Assembly: GCA_016860845.1 (NCBI GenBank)
Contig: BOKF01000027.1
Coordinates: 56,941-120,940 of the forward strand
From: Chloroflexota bacterium
GTDB lineage: Bacteria; Chloroflexota; Anaerolineae; 4572-78; J111
Direction: 5' to 3'
Length of the DNA stretch: 64,000 nt
Each line of letters begins with the position of its first letter. The first letter of the stretch is position 1. The position numbers and the translations under genes were made by a program. This document shows positions 50,279-58,579 of this stretch, piece by piece. The notes below the pieces were generated by a model, which had not been told where the DNA came from, made no database searches, and saw only the letters and a program-made list of their open reading frames with translations.

Positions 50279-51058
50279 TTAAGAATTGTGACGCATCAGA
50301 AAGTCAAGAGCTATCTTCTGGAATAACTCGGCATTGCGAAGCGTGGTGAAATGGGTCGCATTCGGAAAAATCGCCAGCTCTGCCTTGGGAATTAGCCGGT
50401 ACATCTCTACCGCTTCCTCCACAGGAATCGTTCCATCTCGGTCGCCCATTAAGATGAGCGTCGGCGCGATAATCTTTTGAAAATCCTCAACCGTGTAATC
50501 CAACGGTGTCCACCACATCGTCGAGATCTGCTGGAGCAGCTTTTGCCAATAGTCAGGCCCACCCAGTGAAGCATGAAACCCTTGCCAGCGTTCCACCAAG
50601 TCTGGCCACTGTCTCTGGGTCTGCTCAAGATTGACTATGCCCGGACCTTCAACACCAAGCTCTCGCAGAAAGTTGCGGTACACCTCTGATAACTTATACC
50701 AGGCCGCGCCAATGACCAATGCTCTGGCTAAATGGGGATAGCCCATCCCTATTTCCAAAGCAACTTGACCGCCATCGCTGTAGCCGCAGACAAGCGACTG
50801 GTTCAGTTCCAGGGCTTGGGTAAAAGCTGCCATATCATCGGCCAGCAAACGATAGCTGAATTGCCCCGTTGGATTCCTGGTTCTGCCGTGTCCCCGGCTG
50901 TCGGGCGCAACCACTTTGAAATGTTGAGCGAAGGCGGGAATATGGCGCTGCCACATCTGCGAGGTAAAAGTGCCACCGTGGATAAGCAGCAGCGGTTCCC
51001 CACTTCCATACTCCTCATAGTAGATATTCAAACCATTGGCCTGCACATATTGTCCCAT
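50279..51058 (-). CDS. Alpha/beta hydrolase
   Basis: 259 aa. Oxyanion segment LLIHGGTFTSQMW. The nucleophile serine is in VCGYSDGGQVALEIG (GxSxGG). Acid in LILMGDRDGTIPVEEA, and His in FPNATHFTTLRN. Substrate unknown. It sits between the permease and ATPase genes, 13 bp before the permease, so it is co-transcribed with the uptake system. It might release a betaine from an ester such as a choline- or carnitine-type conjugate (inference). Confidence 0.88.
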   Translation of the reverse strand: MGQYVQANGLNIYYEEYGSGEPLLLIHGGTFTSQMWQRHIPAFAQHFKVVAPDSRGHGRTRNPTGQFSYRLLADDMAAFTQALELNQSLVCGYSDGGQVALEIGMGYPHLARALVIGAAWYKLSEVYRNFLRELGVEGPGIVNLEQTQRQWPDLVERWQGFHASLGGPDYWQKLLQQISTMWWTPLDYTVEDFQKIIAPTLILMGDRDGTIPVEEAVEMYRLIPKAELAIFPNATHFTTLRNAELFQKIALDFLMRHNS

Positions 51059-51127
51059 CCGTTACCAATCCTCATAGCGGCTGAAAAGAAGTCTCTGTGG
51101 GGGTTCATACAGCCGCAGCAGGCCGAT

Positions 51128-52348
51128 CTAATGGCCCGTGTCGCCCGCTTGAGGCTGTTCCTTCCCCCCCACAGCCATCATCACCGAGGTCCGGTCCACC
51201 GCGCCCAGCAGCTTGTGGGTCTTGTCCACCACCGGGAAGGGGGCGTCGGTGGTCACGGTCAGCGGGATCAATTCTTCCAGCTTGGTGTCGCTGTAAACCA
51301 CCGGGAAGTGGCTGAGCAAGGCGCTCACGTTGGTGTGACGCTCTTTGGCCCCGGCCACATCGTCCAGCGACAGCACCCCCAAAAAGCGGCCCTCGGCCCC
51401 CTTGACAAAGGCGGTCGTGCTGCCCTTGACCTGCATGACCGACAGAATGGTGGCCACGTCGTCGGTATCCAGGACCACCGCCTGATCCTCCTGGGCGATG
51501 ATCCCGGCGGTCAGCACCTTGGCCCGGGGCACATCCTTGGTAAACTCGCGCACGTACTCATTGACCGGGTGCAGCACCAGCTCTTCCGGCGTGCCCTGCT
51601 GCACAATCTCGCCGTCCTTCATGATGGCAATGTGATGGCCCAGCTTGATCGCCTCCAAAAAGTCGTGGGTGATGAAGATGATCGTTTTGCGCATCTCTTT
51701 TTCCAGCTTGATCAGCTCATCCTGCATCTCGCGGCGGATGAGCGGGTCGAGGGCGCTGAAGGGTTCGTCAAAAAGCATGATCTCCGGGTCAACGGCCAGG
51801 GCGCGGGCAATGCCGACCCGTTGCTGCATGCCGCCGCTCAGCTCGCCGGGATAGTGACGCTCCCAGCCGGCCAGGCCGACCAGTTCCAGGATTTGCCTGG
51901 CCCGCTCGCGCCGCTTGGCCGGCTCCACCCCCTGGATTTCCAGGCCGTAGGCCACGTTGTCGAGCACGCGCCGGTGCGGAAACAGGCCAAAATGCTGGAA
52001 GACCATGCTGATTTTACGGCGGCGCAGCTCGCGCAGTTGTTTTTCGTTCATGGCCACCACGTCTTCGCCGTGCATCAAGATGCTGCCCTTGGTCGGCTCA
52101 ATCAGGCGCGAAATGCAGCGGACCAGGGTTGACTTGCCGCTGCCGGACAGCCCCATGACCACAAAGATTTCGCCTTTGCGCACATCAAAGGTGACATCCT
52201 TAACGGCGACGACGTGGCCCGTTTCGGCCAGGATTTCTTTTTTAGAACGGTTGGACTCGAGCAGGGGGGCGATGCGCTCGGGGTGGGGGCCAAACACTTT
52301 CCAGACATGCTGGCAGGAGATCTCACACGGTGCTTCGGCTGGTGTCAT
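51128..52348 (-). CDS. Glycine betaine ABC transporter ATP-binding protein
   Basis: 406 aa, ProV/OpuAA type. Walker [16 protein letters not shown], signature [16 protein letters not shown], Walker [21 protein letters not shown], switch His in [11 protein letters not shown]. Two CBS-type repeats occupy the C-terminal 130 residues ([17 protein letters not shown] and [21 protein letters not shown]), as in osmosensing OpuA. First gene of the transporter unit on this strand. Confidence 0.93.
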   Translation of the reverse strand: MTPAEAPCEISCQHVWKVFGPHPERIAPLLESNRSKKEILAETGHVVAVKDVTFDVRKGEIFVVMGLSGSGKSTLVRCISRLIEPTKGSILMHGEDVVAMNEKQLRELRRRKISMVFQHFGLFPHRRVLDNVAYGLEIQGVEPAKRRERARQILELVGLAGWERHYPGELSGGMQQRVGIARALAVDPEIMLFDEPFSALDPLIRREMQDELIKLEKEMRKTIIFITHDFLEAIKLGHHIAIMKDGEIVQQGTPEELVLHPVNEYVREFTKDVPRAKVLTAGIIAQEDQAVVLDTDDVATILSVMQVKGSTTAFVKGAEGRFLGVLSLDDVAGAKERHTNVSALLSHFPVVYSDTKLEELIPLTVTTDAPFPVVDKTHKLLGAVDRTSVMMAVGGKEQPQAGDTGH

Positions 52349-52540
52349 CTACACACTCCTTTAGAATCATCGCGCCGCGTCGCGCAGACTGAGTAAAGCC
52401 GTTGAAATGATTATTATTGGGATGGGGGTCGAATGCGCATCGCTCTTAGCCGGAAAAGCTGGGCCAAGAGTTTGTTGGGAAGGAAGGTCAACCAGCCGAC
52501 GGGCTAATTTATAAAAAGTATAGGGCAGTTCCGAAAAAAG

Positions 52541-53494
52541 TCAAGCCACTTTTGCGGCTAATTCGGCCACCTCCTGGGCGCAGCCCCAGGAGAGGGTAAA
52601 ACCGGCCCCGCCGTGGCCGTAGTTATGAATCACAGCGCAGTCCGGCCCGAGCCGTTCCAGTTCCAGGCGCACTTCTCTACGCCCCGGCCGCAGGCCGACC
52701 CGATGCTCCAACACTTCGGCCCCGGCCAAAGCTGGCATTAATCCCTGGGCGCGCTGCATAATCGCGGCTGCCGTTGCCGGCTCAGGGGTGAGACTCCAAC
52801 TATGCTCCTCCGCCGTGCCGCCCAGGACACAATCCTGGCTGCGCGGCACAATGTAGGTCAGGGCTGGCCCACTCAAAGCGTTGACAATTTGCCGGTCAAG
52901 ACCGGGCTGGCGCACCCGCACAATTTGCCCGCGAATTGGATAGACTTCCTCATCGCCGGCAATCTCACGAGCGCCCACGCCGCTGCAGTTCACAATCAAG
53001 CGTCCCGGCCCGGCCAATTCTGACAAGTGGGTTATCCGTTTTTGTTCAACCTGCCCTCCCAATTGGCCAAAGCGGGCCAGCAGATAGGGCATGTAGCGCG
53101 GTGTTTCAATCAGGGGTGTCTCGGCCCGGTAGCCGGCCTGATACCCTGGGGGCACTTCCGAGGCGGGAATTAGCTCATAGTGGCGCACTAACCCGGCCCA
53201 CCACGACGGCGAAGGCGGGGTTGGATAGAACTCAACCAGGGTTGCCGCCGCTACACCGGCTTCCGGCACAGCCATCAGGCGGTAAAACTCGGCCAGAGAA
53301 ACCTGGCCCCAGCGCTGAATTCGTTTCAGGGGGAAAGCTTTGAAGGGGTACCAGAAGGCCGGGGCGACATCAGAGGTGGTGTGCGGCGGTAACTGCTCGG
53401 CCACAATGGTCACACTGAAGCCCCGCTCCAGCAGCCGGATACCACAACTCAGGCCGGATACGCCGCAGCCAATGACGATGACATCCATCTTCAA
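52541..53494 (-). CDS. D-amino-acid-oxidase-like FAD enzyme
   Basis: 317 aa. The FAD motif is VIVIGCGVSGLSCGIRLLERG, followed by TTSDVAPAFWYPF. The C-terminus GLRPGRREVRLELER and NYGHGGAGFTLSWGCAQEV matches the D-amino acid oxidase family, including the substrate-binding Arg and the GHGGAGFTLSWG flavin loop. It could oxidise a D-amino acid or act on an N-methyl amino acid. It is between the transporter and the corrinoid-protein gene. Confidence 0.87.
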   Translation of the reverse strand: MKMDVIVIGCGVSGLSCGIRLLERGFSVTIVAEQLPPHTTSDVAPAFWYPFKAFPLKRIQRWGQVSLAEFYRLMAVPEAGVAAATLVEFYPTPPSPSWWAGLVRHYELIPASEVPPGYQAGYRAETPLIETPRYMPYLLARFGQLGGQVEQKRITHLSELAGPGRLIVNCSGVGAREIAGDEEVYPIRGQIVRVRQPGLDRQIVNALSGPALTYIVPRSQDCVLGGTAEEHSWSLTPEPATAAAIMQRAQGLMPALAGAEVLEHRVGLRPGRREVRLELERLGPDCAVIHNYGHGGAGFTLSWGCAQEVAELAAKVA

Positions 53495-53571
53495 TCCTTC
53501 ACCAGCCTATTGAAACAAAATAGGAGCAGGTCTAAGACCCACTCCTATCGAAAAGAGAACCTTCCCTCACC

Positions 53572-54267
53572 TCAAACCCGTGTCCCTTCGCCTCGTTTGA
53601 TGGCGATGAGCTTTTTGGCCGTTTCGACGGCGACGGCGGCGTCACGGCAGTAGGCGTCGGCCTCAATGGCCTCGGCAAAAGCCTCGTTGAGCGGCGCGCC
53701 GCCGACCATCACAATCACATCCTTGCGCACACCTTCACTTTTCAGCCGGTCAATGACGACCTTCATATAAGGCATCGTCGTGGTCAGCAGGGCCGACATG
53801 CCGACGATCTCGGGCTTGTGCTCGTTGTAAGCCGCCATAAATTTGTCGGCGTCGTTGTTGATGCCGAGATTAATAACTTCAAAGCCGGCTCCTTCCATCA
53901 TCATGGCCACCAGGTTCTTGCCGATGTCGTGGATGTCGCCTTTAACCGTGCCGATAATCATTTTGCCGATAATCGGCGCGCCGGTTTCGGCCAGGAGAGG
54001 CCGGAGTATGGCCATCCCGGCTTTCATAGCATTGGCGGCCATCAGCACTTCCGGCACAAACAAGATCCCATCCCGGAAGTCCTGGCCGACAATATCCATC
54101 CCGGCCACCAGCCCGTCGGTCAACACATGGTAAGGTGTAATGCCCCGGCTGAGGGCCTCTTCCACCCCCTCGACGACTTCCTCTTGATAGCCGTCGTAAA
54201 GGTCATCGCCCATTTGCTGGTAAAGTTCTTCCAGAGATAAATCTTTTATATTGAAGTCATCAGCCAT
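53572..54267 (-). CDS. Methyltransferase cognate corrinoid protein (MtbC/MtgC type)
   Basis: 231 aa. An N-terminal helical cap (about 15-95: LYDGYQEEVVEGVEEALSRG) is followed by a B12 domain with DIHDIG at 111-116. His113 is the cobalt ligand of the DxHxxG motif, and VGMSALLTTTMPYMK is typical. It carries the methyl group taken by the MttB-family enzyme. A second methyltransferase and a RamA-type activator are not in the window. GAGAGCAATATGGC gives a modest ribosome site. Confidence 0.93.
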   Translation of the reverse strand: MADDFNIKDLSLEELYQQMGDDLYDGYQEEVVEGVEEALSRGITPYHVLTDGLVAGMDIVGQDFRDGILFVPEVLMAANAMKAGMAILRPLLAETGAPIIGKMIIGTVKGDIHDIGKNLVAMMMEGAGFEVINLGINNDADKFMAAYNEHKPEIVGMSALLTTTMPYMKVVIDRLKSEGVRKDVIVMVGGAPLNEAFAEAIEADAYCRDAAVAVETAKKLIAIKRGEGTRV

Positions 54268-54284
54268 ATTGCTCTCCTCAAAGA

Positions 54285-54335
54285 TAGTAATCAGTAGTCA
54301 GAGGTCAGTAGTCAGTAGTCAGAGGCCAGAAAGGT
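54285..54335. repeat. Heptad-repeat tract (AGTAGTC/AGAGGTC units)
   Basis: AGTAATC, AGTAGTC, AGAGGTC, AGTAGTC, AGTAGTC, AGAGGCC: six consecutive 7-bp units upstream of the corrinoid-protein gene. Confidence 0.8.
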
Positions 54336-54357
54336 TTTTTATCCGTAACTGCTCAGG

Positions 54358-54442
54358 CATGTCATTTCGACCGAAGGGAGAAATCCCTCATGCCTACGTG
54401 TTGCTCTAGAGATTTCTCGGCCTACGGCCTCGAAATGACATG
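54358..54442. mobile_element. 85-bp MITE-like inverted repeat
   Basis: 13-bp perfect terminal repeats CATGTCATTTCGA (54358-54370) and TCGAAATGACATG (54430-54442), with further internal pairing (GGGAGAAATC with GATTTCTC). No coding capacity. The rest of 54268-54788 contains a heptad tract and otherwise nothing recognised. Confidence 0.6.
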
Positions 54443-54788
54443 GGGCTGAGTAGTAACCTTTTTACTGCTTACTGCTCACTGATCGCCGGCCGCCGTCCCC
54501 CGCTCCTTGTTTTCAACCGTAGCGGGTCACAGGTTTGCGCTAAACAATTTGTATTATGAGGCAAATCATACTATAAATGATTGGAGTAAGCAACTGTTTT
54601 AGGGGACAAAACAACGCTAAAGCCCCTGCCCCATTGCCCCATCTACAAATAAAATGACGGTAAATCACGAGACACCCAACCGGCGCTTCCCAAACTGAGG
54701 GTAAGCAGGACATGCGAAGCGGCAACTTGCCGCAGGTCTAGTAATCCGGAAATTGGACAGGTCCCTATCAAACTGGAGGGTGAAGGGA

Positions 54789-55739
54789 ATGAAAGCTGAC
54801 GATATGATGGTCTTTGCCGGAAGTGGCAGCCCCCACCTGACGGCTCGAATTTGCCATTATCTCCAGATTGAGCCGGGGCAGAATGAAACGCTGCGCTTCT
54901 CGGAGGGGAACACCTTTGTCCGTATCCTGGAAAATGTGCGGGGACGGCAGGTCTATCTGGTTCAATCAACGGTTTTCCCAACCAATGATAATTTTATGGA
55001 GTTATTATTCTGGATTGACGCCTTTAAGCGAGCCAGTGCGGCGGCGGTCACCGTCATTATTCCTTATTTTAGTTATGCCAAAGGGGATAAAAAGGATGAA
55101 CCGAGGGTATCCATTCGAGCCAGGGTATGCGCCGATGCGATTGAGATAGCCGGAGCCACGCGGGTGGTGGCGATGGACCTGCACTCGCCCCAAATTCAGG
55201 GCTTTTTTCGCATTCCGGTAGATAATTTGTATGCTTTGCCGGCTTTAGGCGAGTACATTCAACAGCAGCAGCTTGAAAATATGATCGTGGTTTCCCCCGA
55301 TGCCGGTTTTACCAAACAGGCCCACAAATACGCCACCTTTCTGGGCACATCGGTGGCAATCGCCAATAAGGAACGGCCCAGCCACGACGAGCAAGCCGAA
55401 GTTTTGGAAATCATTGGCGACGTCAAAGGCAAAACCACGATTGTCGTGGATGACTTTACCATTTCCGGCGGAACCCTGGCCGCAGTCTCGACCAAGTTGA
55501 TCGAGCAGGGCGCGCAGGCAGTGTATGCCATGGTCACTCACGGGGTACTTACCGCAGGTTCAATAGAACGGATTGCCGCCAGCCCGCTGAAAAAGCTCAT
55601 CATCACCGACACAGTTGAGAACCAACCCGTAGCGTTTTCCGATAAAATCGAGGTCGTCTCGGTCGCGCCTCTCTTTGGGGAGGCTATCCGGCGCATCCAT
55701 TATCGCGAAAGTATCAGCGCGATGTTGTTTCCCAAGTAA
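54789..55739 (+). CDS. prs: Ribose-phosphate diphosphokinase (PRPP synthetase)
   Basis: 316 aa from the ATG at 54789 (MKADDMMVFAGSG) with GGAGGGTGAAGGG upstream. Makes 5-phosphoribosyl diphosphate from ribose 5-phosphate and ATP. MVFAGSGSPHLTARIC, the PYFSYAKGDKKDEPRVSIRARV loop, and the PRPP loop VVDDFTISGGTLAAV are present. The usual RQDRK of bacterial class I enzymes is AKGDKKD here, a divergent form. A terminator hairpin follows. Confidence 0.88.
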   Translation: MKADDMMVFAGSGSPHLTARICHYLQIEPGQNETLRFSEGNTFVRILENVRGRQVYLVQSTVFPTNDNFMELLFWIDAFKRASAAAVTVIIPYFSYAKGDKKDEPRVSIRARVCADAIEIAGATRVVAMDLHSPQIQGFFRIPVDNLYALPALGEYIQQQQLENMIVVSPDAGFTKQAHKYATFLGTSVAIANKERPSHDEQAEVLEIIGDVKGKTTIVVDDFTISGGTLAAVSTKLIEQGAQAVYAMVTHGVLTAGSIERIAASPLKKLIITDTVENQPVAFSDKIEVVSVAPLFGEAIRRIHYRESISAMLFPK

Positions 55740-55749
55740 TTCGTGCTAT

Positions 55750-55785
55750 AAAAAAGACCGGCCAGATTACGAATCTAGCCGGTCC
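55750..55785 (-). terminator. Terminator between convergent genes
   Basis: GACCGGC (55756-55762) with GCCGGTC (55778-55784) and inner AGATT with AATCT, one mismatch. On the minus strand a run of T follows (A-run at 55750-55755), so it ends the tyrosine-rich gene. On the plus strand it can also stop prs. Confidence 0.8.
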
Positions 55786-55893
55786 CGCAGCTTTTTGAGG
55801 GGATGCCACCAAAAAGCCAAAGGCCAAAGCGAGGGAGTGTATGCCGAAATTCCTCTGCGTTATCTTTAACCAGTTTTAGATAACCTGGCGCAA

Positions 55894-56253
55894 TCAGTAA
55901 CTATACCCGTAGTTGGAGTAGTGGTAATTGCGCCCGTAATCCCAGTAGCCGTAGTTTTGATAGCCATAGTACGGCCGGCAGCAGCAGTTGTTATAGTTGT
56001 AGTTGTTGCGGGGGTAGTAACTTTGGCAGCGGTTATAGTTACAGCCTGTGTAATAGTAAGAATGTCGAGGGTGGTAATTATAGTTATAGCCATAGTTGGG
56101 TTGATAGCCATACCCATGCTGGTAGCCGCCCCCCCAATAGCCGCCCCGGCCATAGCCGCCGCCCCAGTCATTGGGCCCCGAGGCGAAAGTAGCCGACACA
56201 AAAACCAGTTGCAGCAGCAGCAACATGCCGATAATCAACATAACTTTTTTCAT
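55894..56253 (-). CDS. Secreted Tyr/Gly/Asn-rich low-complexity protein
   Basis: 119 aa. A clear signal peptide (MKKVMLIIGMLLLLQLVFVSATFA) is followed by a mature part made almost only of Tyr, Gly, Asn, Trp, Arg, His, with a few Cys (TGCNYNRC and NNCCCRPY). No known domain. The composition suggests a structural or adhesive surface material, perhaps cross-linked through tyrosine or cysteine. AAAGGAGAACCT precedes the ATG. Its 370-bp leader holds a terminator and a stem-rich region. Confidence 0.75.
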   Translation of the reverse strand: MKKVMLIIGMLLLLQLVFVSATFASGPNDWGGGYGRGGYWGGGYQHGYGYQPNYGYNYNYHPRHSYYYTGCNYNRCQSYYPRNNYNYNNCCCRPYYGYQNYGYWDYGRNYHYSNYGYSY

Positions 56254-56355
56254 AGGTTCTCCTTTCTAAAGGAACGCTAAACCTGACAAACTACCACTCA
56301 AAACAAGTCACTTTACCGGGCATACACTCCCTTTGTTGACCCCTGGCCTGGTAAA

Positions 56356-56470
56356 CAAAAAAGCTCCAACCAATTATTAGATTTGATTAGAGCTTTGCCG
56401 ACATAGTTAGCTTTGCACTCCTTAACATGCCTGAATGCCACCGGCAGTGGTCAGGCATTGTCGAAAAATG
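56356..56470 (-). promoter_or_regulatory. Leader terminator and junction RNA upstream of the Tyr-rich gene
   Basis: Minus strand, in order: CGACA pairs with TGTCG and encloses TGCCTGA (56434-56428 region) with TCAGGCA, plus GTTA with TAAC. Then comes an intrinsic terminator, AAAGCTCTAATCAA with TTGGTTGGAGCTTT, followed by six T (56362-56357). The terminator is about 100 nt before the ATG, the arrangement of a cis-regulatory RNA. No known class recognised. Confidence 0.5.
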
Positions 56471-56626
56471 TTGCTGATAACGAATCGTTTGGGTTGATTT
56501 TGTAAAGGACAGTGAGCTTGACGCTGTATTTACTTAAGATTATCTCAAATCACCGGGCGATTGTCAAGGCTTAAGGTTTGGACTTTTGGCCTATAAGTTT
56601 TCGTTGTACTCCCAAGGAGGAAGCTG

Positions 56627-57325
56627 ATGCGCGCCGTCTTCACTGTTGACCTGCCCTTAAACCATGAAAATAAATATCCCGACAATCTGCAAATTGTTCA
56701 ACTCATGCGTTCGTTCGGCTGGGAACCGATGGAAGTATGTGGATTGGAGGATGAAGCAGTCAAATGCCAAAAGTATCAGGAATTGGGGGAACTGCTGTTT
56801 GAACACATGCCGGCTACCGCCGTTGCCAAAACGGATGACGTAATTTTCTGCGGCTACCTCTCCGACGATTACACCCGCTTTGTCGTGCTTCGCCTGGTGA
56901 ATGGGCAAATCACCTTTCGGCTTAACAATTTGATGCTGGCCCGGCTGCAAAAATCTACGGAGAAGATGGTGCGCAAGCTGCTGCAGGCTCACCTTAACGG
57001 CGGTTCATTGCAGGTCAGCAACCAAAGCGTGGTCATTTATGAGCAGGGCAATGATTACGTGGTGCTCAACGGGCGGGTCATCCCCAACCCGCTCCGTGAA
57101 ACGCTGCGGAAAGACAAGAAGAGTGCCCTGCTGGTGCTGGCGCCCTTGCTCGTCTTTACTTTTTTGGCCTCCATCGTCAACAGTATTGATCTGAGCGGCC
57201 ACACCTTTACCGCCGGCACGATGGAGCGGATGTCAACCGCTTTGCTGACTACCGCCCTGGTCAGTTCGCTCAGTTTGTTCGAAACCTATCTCGAAATCTA
57301 CCGCAATCGCATCATTGTCTGGTAA
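56627..57325 (+). CDS. Hypothetical membrane protein
   Basis: 232 aa. The N-terminal 150 residues are soluble (VFTVDLPLNHENKYPDNLQIVQLMRSFGWEP). Two hydrophobic helices lie near the C-terminus (LLVLAPLLVFTFLASIV and LLTTALVSSLSLFETYLEIY). No domain recognised. AAGGAGGAAGC precedes the ATG. No operon partner. Confidence 0.7.
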   Translation: MRAVFTVDLPLNHENKYPDNLQIVQLMRSFGWEPMEVCGLEDEAVKCQKYQELGELLFEHMPATAVAKTDDVIFCGYLSDDYTRFVVLRLVNGQITFRLNNLMLARLQKSTEKMVRKLLQAHLNGGSLQVSNQSVVIYEQGNDYVVLNGRVIPNPLRETLRKDKKSALLVLAPLLVFTFLASIVNSIDLSGHTFTAGTMERMSTALLTTALVSSLSLFETYLEIYRNRIIVW

Positions 57326-57414
57326 ACGCGAGACCCCGGCCAGGAATTGGGCCAGGCGAATCATTGCTGCCGCGCTGGTGAAGCCTGCACAATTTAATAT
57401 AAGAAGCTCGGCTA

Positions 57415-57444
57415 TTGACCGGGCTGTTTTTTTTGTGCTATACT
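57415..57444 (+). promoter_or_regulatory. Promoter of the DUF4145 gene
   Basis: TTGACC (57415-57420), 18-bp spacer, extended -10 TG-C-TATACT (57436-57444). The remaining part of 57326-57657 is noncoding. Confidence 0.7.
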
Positions 57445-57657
57445 TGAGAGGCCCAGCCATTCTGCTCCCGTTCGAGACGTGGCAATCACCCTTGGTGGTA
57501 GCATGCAGTTCGACTGGATTTAGTGGACCTGTCGGTCCTAAAAATTTTAGAGCCAAAAGGTTAGTCTACACAAGGTTAGCCGCCAGTATTTTAATTGTAG
57601 CAATGTTGTATTCAAGTAATTCTATCTATACACAGTTTCCCCGTCTAGGAGAGTTAG

Positions 57658-58269
57658 ATGATTATTGAGTGCCCCTATTGTGAATCGAAGGTAGATGGAA
57701 TATCAAAAGGTGAATATGAATACCAGCCTGAACATTATGATGATGTAGTGAAGATAGTTCTACTCAAATGCCCAGTTTGCCATGAAGCATTATTGGGTTT
57801 TCAAGAATGGTATCAAATAAACGCAGATAGAGGCGAGTGGTCTCAGCCCCTAAATAGGCTTTGGCCAGAGCCAGAAGCTAGTATAGTTTTACATTTACCC
57901 GAGATCATTGGTGTCTCATTTGAAGAAGCTCAACGGTGCTATAGGGCTAAAGCATATATGGCTTGTGCTGTAATGTGTGGGCGTGCGCTGGAAGGAATCT
58001 GTAACAAATACAATACCAAAAATCGAATGCTGGCGGGTGGTTTAAAGGAACTGCTGGATCAGAAGATTATTGATGAGCGTTTATTCAAATGGGGTGAAGA
58101 ACTTAGGAAGCACAGGAATATTGCGGCTCATGCAACGGAAGAAAAAATTTCTAAAGAAGATGCTAAAGACCTTTTAGAGTTTGTAACTGCGATCTGTGAA
58201 TATGTTTTTGTTTTAGATGAGAAGTTTCAAAAATTTATGGAGCGCAAAGCCGCAAAGACGGCAGGCTAA
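57658..58269 (+). CDS. DUF4145 domain protein with N-terminal zinc ribbon
   Basis: 203 aa, AT-rich. N-terminal CPYC and CPVC form a zinc ribbon (residues 5-8 and 38-41). The C-terminal half matches DUF4145 (SFEEAQRCYRAKAYMACAVMCGRALEGICNKY, LRKHRNIAAHATEEKISKEDAKDLLEFV), a domain often found near defence or restriction genes, of unproven function. The last residues ERKAAKTAG come from a GCAAAG-type repeat at the 3' end. The composition suggests recent acquisition. Confidence 0.75.
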   Translation: MIIECPYCESKVDGISKGEYEYQPEHYDDVVKIVLLKCPVCHEALLGFQEWYQINADRGEWSQPLNRLWPEPEASIVLHLPEIIGVSFEEAQRCYRAKAYMACAVMCGRALEGICNKYNTKNRMLAGGLKELLDQKIIDERLFKWGEELRKHRNIAAHATEEKISKEDAKDLLEFVTAICEYVFVLDEKFQKFMERKAAKTAG

Positions 58270-58278
58270 GTTACAGTC

Positions 58279-58350
58279 GGTGGGGCCATCGCTGACCCCA
58301 CCGCTGCTTCAAAACCGGACGTGCGCCTTTTTACCCACAAGGTATCATCG
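58279..58350 (-). other. Possible group II intron fragment
   Basis: On the minus strand GCGCACGTCCGGTTTTGAAG is followed by a GGTGGGG/CCCCACC hairpin (58279-58302). This resembles the conserved segment near the intron-encoded protein of bacterial group II introns, from memory. No reverse transcriptase frame is present. 58303-58579 has no other feature. Confidence 0.3.
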
Positions 58351-58579
58351 CACCAACATCGAATTAGAGTTGTCAAAGAACAATGGACGTTTTTTGCCGC
58401 CCATCCCCCGTCCTGAAGAACGGTTTCGGGCGAACGGATCGCACCAAGCGATTGCTGCCGACCACACGGACTCGCCATTTTTTGAAGTTATTTTGGCGCT
58501 GTGAGGTCATATTTGAGTGATATCGGCGCGGCGGCGGCTGAAACGAGAGGCGCTGAGCGGTTCCAGGAAAGAGAGCAAG

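Noticed and set aside
57315..57668. 117-codon frame before the DUF4145 gene
   Set aside because: It overlaps the promoter region, has no domain or ribosome site, and its sequence looks random.
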